Under the pieces are notes generated by a model. That model saw only the letters and a program-made list of their open reading frames with translations, searched no databases and was not told where the DNA came from. Of a stretch of 64,000 nucleotides of DNA, positions 46,239-55,496 are shown piece by piece (the first letter of the stretch is position 1; each line of letters starts with the position of its first letter). A program made the translations under genes and the position numbers. The DNA comes from Lindgomyces ingoldianus (Eukaryota > Ascomycota > Dothideomycetes > Pleosporales > Lindgomycetaceae): assembly GCF_010093535.1 (NCBI RefSeq), contig NW_022985190.1, forward strand, positions 415,538 to 479,537, given 5' to 3'.

Positions 46239-46611
46239 TGTAACGACCGGCTATCCAGGTGTTTCCTAGGCTGTCGTAGACTGGCCTAGACTGCACTAGG
46301 CAGTCCCGGACGACTCCTGAACTGTGCTGTTAACCCCGCACTTCCCAGACAATGCCTACCTCGCCTAAAAAGCCGGGCATCCTAGACAGGTAATTCTTTG
46401 AACTGGACCTACGGCATACTAGATCTGTCCCTACCAGCGCTGCCGTGCCTGGCTCTCTGGAGAAGTATATAGCCAGTTGTAGAAGCCCTCTTTAGATAGC
46501 AGAGGATCGCCTTAGGAATTGGGCGGGTATCAATCGTACTCCTATGTCACAGTCACGCCCTTGTTGGTCAATACACCTCTTGATTGCGAAGTGTATACCC
46601 TGTTTTTTACA
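46239..46611. mobile_element. Solo LTR in Gypsy element, 373 bp
   Basis: Starts TGTAACGACCGG and ends TTTTTTACA, flanked by the duplication TTAGC (46234-46238 and 46612-46616). The sequence is GC-balanced and undamaged inside an AT-rich host. It contains a TATA-like agtatatagcc. It matches no other LTR in this window. Confidence 0.8.
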
Positions 46612-47423
46612 TTAGCATATCTTTTGTTATAAGTAAGTGCTTTAGTAATATAATCCTTAAAGCACTTAAGCTTTTTTATATAAGTAAATTGATTCTTAAT
46701 TATGTCTAAAAGCTTATTATAAAACATTTATTTTATAGCTTTTTAATTTATTTATTTATAAATAGCTAGTTACTTCTTAAAGTAGGTAGTGTAATTCTAG
46801 ACTATACTTTTTCCTTGTTAAAAAAAGTTTATCTTATTAACTACTTTTTTCTTTTAGTTAACTAGCTTATATATTATATTTAGAGCTTATTTAAAGAAGT
46901 TAATGTCTTTAAAGATTTTTTATATCTTTAGTAGCAGAAGTTTTTTATTTACTTTATAGTTTATCTAGTTATCTGCATAAGGTTAGAACTATATAGTAAG
47001 AGATTTTTTAAAGTGTAGGCTTATTTAAAAAAATATTTTTTTATTAGTTTTAAATGCACTCTTATTATATTATATATAGAGGTAGTATTAAGTAAAGAAT
47101 AGTTTTAGATCTTTAGCTATACTATTAAATGCTTTAAAAAAGGCTAAGTGTAGAGTTTTCTTAAAGTTTACACTAGTTTTTTTATTTACTTAGTTTTAAA
47201 AGTTAGCTACTTTTAGCTAAAGAGCTTCTAGTTATTAAACATAGTAGAATTCTTATTAGGCTTATTATTAGAGTTAGTCTAACTTTTAGTAGAGATATAA
47301 TATTTATTAGTTCTATACTTCTTCTGTTGCTAAAAGGATCTAGCTAATGCTAGCAGAAGAGGCGCCTGTTATGCTAATGTCTAAAGTTAGAGTAACTATA
47401 CTTTATAAAGAGAAGGTAATTAC

Positions 47424-47994
47424 TATTATAATCCTTACTTTATTAAAATAGTATTTTATAGGAGCGCTACAGCCTTTTTATTTTAACAGAAGTAAGGAAG
47501 AACTTAGCTTAATTAGGTGTATAGTCTGTTAGGCAGAGTGTAGGTGTAGTAAGAGAGAAGAAAGCAGGTTATAGTTTAGCCTAGAAAGCTGTATAGGTAG
47601 CTAGTAAACTAATCTACTATAGAATAGAATAAAAAGTATATGCGTTTAAAAGATATACAAGGCAGCACAACTCTTATTAGAAAGGTGTTTATGCCTTTTA
47701 GTCTATTATGTATGTAAAGACTAAACAGTAATTACAGCTTTCTAACTATAGTTATGATTAAAACTATATACAAAGGTTTACATGCAATGCATGCTCTGCG
47801 CGCACAGCAAGTGGTTGTAGCCTCTCTATTAGACAATGTATTCCTCTATACATCTGTCTAATAGCTAAAGCTATTTTTCTTCTATCTGATTACATAATTA
47901 ATTTAGGACAGGGTTAAGAATCTTCCATCCTTAATTGTTTAAACTGTGGGGCACTGCTAATTAGTTACTTACGGTCCAATCGTGGGTCGTAACA
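47424..47994 (-). repeat. Gypsy right LTR (5' LTR), 571 bp
   Basis: Aligns end to end with 36806-37395. Here the mutation pattern is reversed: the first half is AT-shifted and the last 60 bases (acttacggtccaatcgtggg) are intact. It is the promoter-side LTR for the minus-strand genes. Confidence 0.85.
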
Positions 47995-48226
47995 CTCTAC
48001 ATAATAGTAGGCTCTACTTTACTTGCTAATAAAAAGACTTTAAACACTTAAAAAAGAGACTTTAAGAACGCTTACTATAAATTATAATTAGAGGGATATG
48101 TAACAACTACGCTAGATAGCAGAGCAGGAGGCATGTAAGGGCTACAAGGAGTTAAGCCATCACCAAGGAAGCGCTTAGGTAATAACGCACTAGTGCCCTC
48201 TAGGCTAGAGCCGGGCGTAATAAAGA

Positions 48227-48258
48227 CATCATCATCATCATCATCACACACACACACA
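48227..48258. repeat. (CAT)n(CA)n microsatellite, LINE tail
   Basis: Six CAT units run into eight or nine CA units. The position at the end of the LINE sequence and the return to normal composition fit a LINE 3' terminal repeat. Confidence 0.8.
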
Positions 48259-48336
48259 CCTGTACACCTACATACATATACATACTTCAATACATCACAT
48301 TTTCCCCTCATCATATTCAAGCCACCTAAGGCGACA
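48259..48336 (+). repeat. Left member of a 78-bp inverted repeat pair
   Basis: Runs from cctgtacacctacatac to gccacctaaggcgaca and matches the reverse complement of 56081-56158 with scattered differences. Both copies are followed outward by CA/TG microsatellite. Together they bracket a 7.8-kb gene island. Confidence 0.75.
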
Positions 48337-50470
48337 CCTCTTCTTGCAAATAGAGCTCAATTAGATCTTGGAGGACAGCCTTGCCTACATCGCTACACGT
48401 AGCGGCCTCGATAAGCATGCTAGATGCCAGACAGTCTCGCACTGGCATGAGTTTATATGCTTGTTGGGATATGGTTCTGTGATGACTAGTACATTCTTTC
48501 GTATAGGCATTGTGTAAGCAGTTGGCGAGTAGTTGTGGAGGTGTAAAAAGCAGGTTGCAAAGAGCAATTGATTGATGTTCGCTTGATGCCTTGTCCCAGG
48601 GAGGCAAGGTCTATATGTAGGTCGGAGCATGACCGCCGACAGTCATGTGACATAGTCCTGAGCTGCTTACACATTGACTTTGCTCACGGATCGAGTAGGT
48701 TGTTCTTCCTGATACTCATGAAGCATTTCCGAAATCACCTTTCGTTTCTGAGCCCGCGGATCCTTCCGTTTATTCTTTGATAGTGCGTCGGAGGGATCCT
48801 CAAGTCTTGTTTCAATGCTCTTGAACTTGGGGCTTTGCTCAAGCTTATGCCACTTTTCTGCCGGCAATCATTGCCACAGTTCTAGGTTTTAAGTGATAAG
48901 CAAAGAATGGGAATGGTCTGCAATGTCCATACAATGCTTCTAATCATGGAAAAAGATTGCTTAACCCATCTACTCCAGCATTGTTGGCTGCATAGTGATA
49001 AAACACTGCCAGATCCTTCTGTCCACCCTGTTTTATTCTTGCGTCTTGCAATTAATTTCTATCTGTACAGCATAAGTTGAGATTATATAGTACTATAAAA
49101 TAATATACATACTAGTAAGGATTAGATCCTCTACTCTAAAATCATGCATTGTTGAGGTTTTTATGTAGCTGGTATAGAAACCCTATTCTTAAAAATATTA
49201 ACTAAATGTGCTTGCAGTCTATATCTTTCTATCACTTCCCTTAAAGAAGGGCAGGCCCTAGATGCTTAGGTTCTAGTAGGGTTAAATTATTTGCTTATCT
49301 TCTAAAGGTTCTAGTGCTAGAACTTTGTTTATTAACCTGTAATCTTTAAATACATTCCTTGCAACGCATATAGCAACTATTATAAGCATTAGATTATAAA
49401 ACAGTAGCTAAGTCTTAACACTTTTATGCAATGCATTCCCTAGTCTATTCTATAACTAGCATTAGGTACATATATAAAAATAATTTATTTTACCTCTTTG
49501 TCTAGAGTAAATGGTATATAAATTACATCTTACTAGAGTTGTATAGCAAACTCTGTATTGCTACACTTGTTATAAAAGACTGCAAAGATTATATCCTAAC
49601 CTAATGCTATTAGTTTATGCAAGGCTACTTTAAGACAGACTTACCTAAAAACATAAGCCTCTACTAGAACTAAGGGGGTATGTAGATTCTATGTATTTGC
49701 TAATCTTTAAGGTATTAAAAATGTAGGCTATAGTAAGAGCCTATATCTTAACTCTATGCTATTGCTTTAGAAGTACAAACTAATTATTCTTCCACTACTA
49801 CATTCCTAGGTGAAGAAGATGAATTTGTGAGCTATATTACTGCAGTTTCTTTCTGTAGGGTAGCTTAAGGATATTGTACAGCTCGTACTTGATGAACTGT
49901 CCAATTAGTACTAATGCTATAAGATGCTTAGTTGGCTGCGGGAGACTTACATTTAAGGTGGGCAGCATCACATTTGGGCTTATTATCTCCACCAGCCCTT
50001 TTGTCTCCTTCTCTTCATTCTTCTCCTCCTTTTCCTGTTTATCCTCTATTCTAGCTCGCCTTCAGCCAGCAGTGAAGTCTTTGTAATACTGGACCATAGT
50101 TTACAAGCCTGGCTTTTTGTCACTATAGCTCCCTTTGATTCCAAGTGCAATGGTCATCACAAAATCTTTGGATGTCACAGTATCATTTGGACTAGCTTCC
50201 AGATTTAATTTCTTATATCTGGTATTAAAAATTCATGTTAGTGAGGTGCGCTGGCTTAGAGATGTTATAGTAGACTTACTGAGCCCATAGCGCTAATGTT
50301 CATGTATAGTTTTTCACTGTCTTTTACTGAAGTTCTTTTAAGTCTTGTTTGCCATTGACGATATTTTCTTCCTTTCCCCAGCTACGTTCTTAACACCCTG
50401 TTTGACAAAGGCCTTGAGCGAAATCTTCTGTGGCGTTTTAAGGGTACGTGAATTAGCAACATGAGGAATA
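48326..50470 (-). pseudogene. Degraded DUF3435/FluG-domain-like gene
   Basis: Protein-like segments lie in order on the minus strand: LKRTSVKDSEKLYMNISAMG (about 50350-50290), an intron (GTAAGT...CAG), LEASPNDTVTSKDFVMTIAL and QTMVQYYKDFTAG (about 50220-50080), FIKYELYNILKLPYRKKL (about 49895-49840), an AT-rich damaged middle (49840-49050), MPAEKWHKLEQSPKFKSIE and QKRKVISEMLHEYQEEQP (48867-48680), and a tail LMPVRDCLASSMLIEAATCS ending at 48326. Order and flavour resemble the fungal DUF3435 (FluG-domain) family, which includes the tyrosine recombinases that mobilise Starship elements. Frames change several times, with stops, so the gene is dead. I cannot place the catalytic R..HxxR..Y residues. 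The assignment rests on remembered family patterns and is tentative. Confidence 0.38.
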
Positions 50471-50898
50471 GATTGTAAAATAGCGTGAAATGTTCAAAAA
50501 CCGATGGTGATGCGGGAAGATGGCATTGCTATTAACGAAATAATCAAAGCAATGATGGCTGAGGTAGTCAGGTAGATTTGACCCAGATATCGGAGATTCA
50601 TATCGCCGATATATCGGCAATCTCCAATATCATATTGCCCCGTATTTTCCATATCCCTGCCAGCGCTATTGGCCAGTAAGCTTAGCAGTCAACAGGAGTG
50701 GCCGGCACGCGCCCAAGCGCCGGCACACGCCTAAGCGCCAACATGACGTTTGAGAGCCTTCCTGGGCAGAGATGAAACGGGGATAGTATCGCCACCAGAC
50801 TTTTCGAAGACCCCGATAGTTGGCCAATCATTTATTTTTATGGAAATGCAGGTTCTGTTGGTCAGGCGTGCATCGTCTCTTCGGAGCGGACACACGTC
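50471..50898. other. Intergenic, nothing recognised
   Basis: About 430 bp. It contains a cluster of related short words (atatcggagatt, atatcgccgatatatcgg, atctccaatatca) near 50585-50630 that is partly palindromic, and a short duplication cgcccaagcgccggcac / cgcctaagcgccaacat near 50708-50740. No gene. Confidence 0.4.
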
Positions 50899-51171
50899 CT
50901 AACTTTCAACTATCGTCACTAAGTCGGCTGTGACCACCGGCAAGTACCAACAAGCCGTATTCTCCTCCACGCAAGCCTTGGTACGGCGGTCGCAAGTACG
51001 GTGGTCAATGACCCCCTTCCGAAGGATTCTATATGGTGTGCTGCATTTCCCAAGGCGCCCTTGGCCGCCTTCGGAGTAGTTTCCAGTCCAAGTACTCAAA
51101 GCTGTGGCAAGGCAGTACGTGCAATCATTATTTGAAAGAGGCACATCTTGGATTCCCGGCTCTCCACTCAT
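50899..51171 (-). CDS. Small cysteine-containing hypothetical protein
   Basis: An open frame of 90 residues with six cysteines (DCTYC, GKC, RTCDRRTKAC, TAC) and no signal peptide in the visible frame. An in-frame TAA precedes the Met, so this is either a complete small protein or a last exon. It starts 357 bp from the divergent coiled-coil gene. No family is recognised. Six cysteines in 90 residues could suggest a secreted protein if an upstream exon with a signal peptide exists, but I could not find one. Confidence 0.3.
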   Translation of the reverse strand: MSGEPGIQDVPLSNNDCTYCLATALSTWTGNYSEGGQGRLGKCSTPYRILRKGVIDHRTCDRRTKACVEENTACWYLPVVTADLVTIVES

Positions 51172-51528
51172 GATTCGTTAGCCGCCGCGTTTGCGCCTGT
51201 TCAGGATCTGTTTCGTCTCCTTGTCAGTAGGGCAATGCCTAGGTATGGGTTCACACTGGGACGAGCGAAACGGCTGGATGTTAAGAGAGCATTTTCTTAC
51301 TTACTTCAGCGCTAAGGGTTACGATAGCCGCTATGCAAAGTCTCCAGTCTCGTCAAACTAAGCGCCGTAACAAGGCGCTGCTGCGTCCGTGTTGAAGCCA
51401 GAGTCTGGAACTATATAAGTTGCCATTGAACTGCGACTACTAGCAACAAGTTCAAATCACCTTCAACTCCATTCCCATATTAAGTTATAGATCAGCATCG
51501 TTTTTCTTGTTTCTCTAGTATCATCGAT
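51172..51528. promoter_or_regulatory. Intergenic region with TATA box before coiled-coil gene
   Basis: A TATA-like aactatataag (about 51410-51420) lies some 110 bp upstream of the ATG at 51529, with a pyrimidine-rich leader (ttcttgtttctctag) after it. This supports a real promoter for the plus-strand gene. Confidence 0.5.
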
Positions 51529-52100
51529 ATGCCTAGCAGTACCGAACTCGCGCGAAGACTACAGAGGCTCCAGGATCAGTACCGTCAGGCTTCGGCTGGA
51601 TATCAGAACGTCTTCGCACAACACCAGACCGCTCATAATCAGGTTACGACTGCCCGCCGCAATCTCGAAGCAGAAGAGAGGGTTGGCCAATCCCAAGCCA
51701 GGGCCCGCATCCGTAAGTCCTGCAACAGCTATGCAATCCAATTGCATACATTAGACATAACTACTGGCTGGTACCCGCCTTTGTGCATGCAATGTTTGCA
51801 TCGCTATAGTTCTAAGGACATCTCACCGGGCCAAAGCATATAGAGGCTAACTTTAAACAATTGGTAGGCCAGAAGTTACTGCAGCAACTGCAACAAGCCG
51901 AGGTTAATGAGCGGTCTTTGAGATCACAAGTCCAGCGAGCCAACGCCACCCTGAGACGACGTGAAGGGGACCTCCAAGAGGAAATAAGATACATTGAGGA
52001 AACAGCTACACTACAAAGGTACTCCCTCGATGTCTATCTAAATATCCGGAACGCTGACCACCTTTTAGGAGGCCAATTCCACGTGAGCTCGCAGAGATGA
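51529..52100 (+). CDS. Small coiled-coil protein, two exons
   Basis: Exons 51529-51712 and 51844-52100 (intron 131 bp, GTAAGT...ATAG) give 146 residues. The product is almost entirely charged helix: ELARRLQRLQDQYRQASAGY in the first exon and LLQQLQQAEVNERSLRSQVQ, LRRREGDLQEEIRYIEETAT in the second, with heptad-like leucines. No signal peptide or known domain. The junction reads ARIQANFKQL and keeps the helix in phase. A TATA box and leader upstream support expression. Function is unknown; similar small coiled-coil proteins serve as scaffolds, but that is only an analogy. Confidence 0.6.
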
Positions 52101-52613
52101 TCTCGGCTTATAACTACAGAGGACGCTATCAAAATGACCCGGACGCCTAATTGCAGGGTGTCATCACTGCATCCTGTGATTCTCCTAGAGTGTCGTTGGA
52201 TGATGGTTGAAGGTCGTTATAAACGACCTGTTATTTCTAGTTAGTGTAGATGTAAATGCAAGCCATTCGTCTCTTATTTTTCAGAGCAAATCTCTCCTAA
52301 ACAGAAGTTAGGTCGTGAAGACTTCTCTGTAGGACTAATAACTTGCAGCTTCTTCCACGCCCTTTCCTAAATTGCAGTTTACTGCCAACTTGCTCAACAG
52401 GCATGTAAACATGCAGAAAATCTCGAGTTTAAAGAATTATGTTAGGCCATAGTGCAACGATTGGTCGTGAAGAGCCACGATTAAACAGGAACAAGATACA
52501 GGTACATGGATTAGGAAACATACCAAATGCGCAAACTTTATCTACATTTTTAGGACTGTATAACTCCTAAGCAGCATAATAAGAAAAAATTAGTAGTCCC
52601 CGTTCAAGAACTG
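52101..52613. other. Intergenic, nothing recognised
   Basis: About 510 bp between the coiled-coil gene and the end of the convergent RCC1 gene. It contains a short repeat gttggatgatggttgaaggtcg-type region near 52194-52220 and no ORF of note. Confidence 0.4.
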
Positions 52614-54362
52614 CTAGGCATCGGCGGGAGCAGTGATGATGGAATACTGTCCTCCCGCACCGGCCCAGTTAACTTTCGCGTTTCGCAATGCAGTGTTATC
52701 GATCAGCGTTGCAATCTCAATATCCCCCGGATCATCGTTATTCCCGCCCTGTCCAAGCTGGAACGTAGCATTGAAGCCCCATGAGTATGCCTTGCCATCG
52801 GTAGTAACGGCAATGGTATGGTCGCTACCAGCCGCGGCCATGGTGGCTTTCATTTCTAGAAATCATCAGCTGATACTCATGGTACTAGTCGGATGAAGGC
52901 TTACTAGGTACGGCCGTGGGTATAGAGAGGATGCGAATCTTTCCTTGACTGTCCTTAACCACATTTTCATCTGCAAGGCTGTGGACGTTAATGCCGCACT
53001 GGCCACCATCCGTACGTCCCCAAACTAAGCAATCGCCATCTGTGGTTACTGCCACCGAGTGATGGGCTCCGCCTTGAACGGTTTTCACCTTCTTCCCGGT
53101 AATATTTCCAACCCTCTGAGGTGGATAGACGGTCCTAGACTCTTCGCCCTGCCTAACGGGTATGCCTGTCTCACCATAGCTATTCAGACCCCAAGCCCAC
53201 AAGCCACCATCTCTATCTATAGCGAAAGAGTGATACGAGCCGCAGCCGACTGCAATGGCTTTATTGGGCACAGAAACACCGCTGGGAGTGATGGTTCCAG
53301 TCTGAGTCCTCTCAACGACGCGACGACCAAGCTGACATTGCTGGCCATTGCCCCAAGCATGAATGCGTCCTGACTTATCTAGGGCGAGGACATGATCAGC
53401 GCCGCAAGCTATCTGGGTAATGTGTTTAAGGGTCGGGAGTAAAACCGGCGTTCGTTGCATCTTGACAAGCTTGCCACGCTTATCGAACATGAATGCCGAT
53501 TTTCCGTCGTTGTTCTGGGACCTGTTAGCTGGAGAGTGGACAAGAAATAACTGACTTACCCTAAAGGTGCCCCATCCATAAACGCGGCCATCATCCGTAA
53601 CGGCAAAGCTTGCGCTGTCGCTAGCTGCGACTTGGGTGAAAACTGTATTTTGAGGAAAATGTTCCTCTGAGATTGCGGTTGGCGTTGACTCTAACGGATT
53701 CATCTCAGCGTCACTGTCATCGGAATCGGCATCGATATCAGCAATATCAACCAGCCTTCCTTCCCAATCGGTATTGCGTCCCAGAGCGCCTATGTCGTTG
53801 ACACCCCACGACAGGATCTTGTTATCGTGCGTAAGCGCGAGAGCATGCATCCCGCCGGTAGCGATCTGTACCACGCCGACCGAATCGGGGAGTAGATTCG
53901 TGTTGAGGCGTGGTCGCTTGACTTTTTTCACATCCGGACCGAGGCCAAGCTCGCCGGCGCTGACTTCTCCGCAAACATAAACGTTGAGCTTCTGGGTTGG
54001 GGCTCGGTTGACGATGGCTCCTTTCGTGAGCTTGGGTCGCTTCCGCGGACCGGCTGCCTTCGGTTTCTCAGGCGTAACGTCCGTGATAGCTTCTTGCTTG
54101 CGCTTGGGGGGGGGTCCGACGGCTTTCTTGGGGGTACGGTCAGTCTTGGACCGCTCAGGCGCGACCTCCGGGATAACTTCCCGCCCGCGCCTGCGAGGGC
54201 GTCCGACGACTTTCTTGGGGAAATGGACTGGAACACGAATAGTCAGTAGCAGACAACACACGCCAAAGGTATCGTACCATCCGCAGTCTTCTTTTCCGTG
54301 GCTGTTTGCATTGCTGGCGCCTTCTCTTGTAGGGCACTTTGATTGGATGTCTTCTTCGCCAT
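52614..54362 (-). CDS. RCC1/Pim1-type Ran guanine nucleotide exchange factor
   Basis: Chromatin-bound exchange factor for the Ran GTPase, needed for nuclear transport and mitosis; normally essential and single copy. Exons 54362-54278, 54227-53560, 53514-52905 and 52855-52614 (introns 50, 45 and 49 bp) give 534 residues. The 45-bp intron is a multiple of three and can be misread as coding; splicing gives the family sequence GWGTFRNNDGKSAF. A basic N-terminal tail (KKVVGRPRRRGRE and KRPKLTKG) serves as nuclear and DNA-binding region. Seven RCC1 blades follow (for example GGMHALALTHDNKILSWG, ADHVLALDKSGRIHAWG, SYHSFAIDRDGGLWAWG, SDHTIAVTTDGKAYSWG). A long acidic loop (DIDADSDDSDAE) interrupts the second blade. 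The gene looks intact despite lying between two transposon blocks. Confidence 0.9.
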
Positions 54363-54621
54363 TGTCGACGGCGTTTATTGCTACCGCTATCGCTGTTGAA
54401 GTGGTCGCACCTCTCCTAGGAGTTGTTGAGAAATGGAATGTTCTGCGTTGTTGTCTTCGTCGCGTGTTATAAGAATGTGTGGCGTGGCTGAGAGCTTGGG
54501 CCCCTTTGCCAAGCTATCAGTGCGACTGTGTCACGTGCAAGTGGCAGACAAAACCCTGGAGGATTTAGCACCTAATAGACTAATTCCCTGGAAACTTAGA
54601 ATCACTGCGACGGGTTAACGC

Positions 54622-54760
54622 TCAATATGGCTGAACTGGGATTCGAACCCGAGCCCTTTCTACGGATCCTCAGGGTCGTGCATAAGATCACATGATAATC
54701 ATGTGATTCCAAGCCACTAGCGCCTATCCGAGGATCTACCAAGCTACCCACCAGCTCTCA
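54622..54760 (-). other. tRNA-like T-arm and strong hairpin, not a clear tRNA
   Basis: On the minus strand a T-loop/B-box like sequence (GGGTTCGAATCCCAG) lies near 54650-54636, and an A-box like TAGCTTGGTAGA lies about 100 bp before it. Between them is a perfect 21-base palindrome (54687-54707, atcacatgat-a-atcatgtgat) enclosed by a second stem (gatcctc, 54665-54671, with gaggatc, 54730-54736). I could not fold a standard cloverleaf: the acceptor stem does not pair and the loop lacks U33. It may be a decayed tRNA, a tRNA-derived SINE head or a structured RNA. Confidence 0.3.
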
Positions 54761-54889
54761 CATATATATAGAAACACGACAGTAGCGAGAACTTCAACTT
54801 TGGAATCAACGCAATAAATCGCAAGATATATGTTCTCTTAGAGGCCAATTGGACCTCCTGGACCCAGGCGCATTGCCTAGTGCGACTGA

Positions 54890-55496
54890 GGCACTATGGC
54901 GACAACGTGGCCCCAGAGTCAAACTAGCCGACCGAAATCCGCGAGCACGCCACACGCCTCAGCACTTACCTTCGGGATACATTGCGCTGCATTGAGCGCG
55001 CTGATTCCCGGCCTGTGCCGGCAGAGCTCGTGAGGACTATCGCCCACGGCACACTAACCTTCATCCTCAAAACACAACACAGCACGGACCTTAACACGGT
55101 ATACGACGCCTCGAAATCGTACAGGGCATGTTAAACCAGGCAGAGATTTGGTTAAGGACAAGATGGTATCTCATGCTTAGAAGCGAGTACAAAGCAGCGG
55201 AGAAGGTGGATCGAACGTGTGTCGAGGCAAGAGAAAAGGCACTGGGACCGGAGCACCCGGACACGCTCACAGGCGTCAACCAGCTTGGGTCGGGGTTGTT
55301 GAGGCAGGGCAAGTACGAAGAGGAGGAAGCGATGCACCTGCGAGCACTGAAAGGAAGAGAGAAGGCACTTGGGGCAGAGCACCCAGACACGTTCACTAGC
55401 ATGGCTCACCTGGCATCGACGTTTTGGAGTCAAAGACGGTGGCATGAGGCTAAATACCTAGAGGTGCAAAATACGGTTGGCTCATCGTCCACTTAG
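54890..55496 (+). pseudogene. TPR (kinesin-light-chain type) protein fragment
   Basis: From 55131 to 55496 the frame encodes two TPR units of the fungal NLR/kinesin-light-chain style (AREKALGPEHPDTLTGVNQL, then REKALGAEHPDTFTSMAHLA). About 54930-55133, in another frame, comes a plausible earlier part (TRLSTYLRDTLRCIERADS, then TIAHGTLTFILKTQHSTDLN) that ends in TAA. Such TPR arrays normally have many units at the C-terminus of STAND proteins; here only two remain and no NB-ARC domain is present, so this is a decayed fragment. Confidence 0.5.

Larger units (their letters stand above)
36806..47994 (-). mobile_element. Gypsy retrotransposon, RIP-degraded, host of nested insertions
   Basis: LTRs 36806-37395 and 47424-47994 start TGTTACAATCC (TATTATAATCC in the mutated copy) and end in TAACA. 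The flanks CCCTA (36801-36805) and CTCTA (47995-47999) match apart from one C/T change, as expected for a RIP-altered 5-bp duplication. Gag-pol is on the minus strand. The Gag zinc knuckle at about 46035-45970 reads CFNY-KKVSYFY-stop-KC, which is C-x2-C-x4-H-x4-C with C-to-T damage. The RT block at about 41425-41340 reads MLVYLNNILIYIKEDKL, corresponding to YLDDILIYS. Connection/RNase H-like sequence follows toward 40600. Subtracting five nested insertions leaves about 7.6 kb, a normal Gypsy size. Confidence 0.85.
26389..48258 (+). mobile_element. Tad1-like LINE, split by two LTR elements
   Basis: A non-LTR retrotransposon with RIP-damaged reading frames. Parts seen are probably 26389-26500, then 33557-36805, then 47995-48258. 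The reverse transcriptase motif FNIKGAYNRVCKDRL is at 34822-34866, corresponding to the usual FD-KGAF-V--DRLL block. It is followed by a stretch ending SNCTATIIVNSYTSKEK and a damaged GLPQGSPLSP region near 34985-35020. An RNase H domain (NPYIAELAAIAVALTFLL) lies about 36000-36060. The 3' end is the microsatellite tail (CAT)6(CA)n at 48227-48258, typical of some LINEs. Both interruptions have matching target-site duplications, so the LINE is the oldest visible layer. Its exact 5' end is not identified. Confidence 0.75.
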
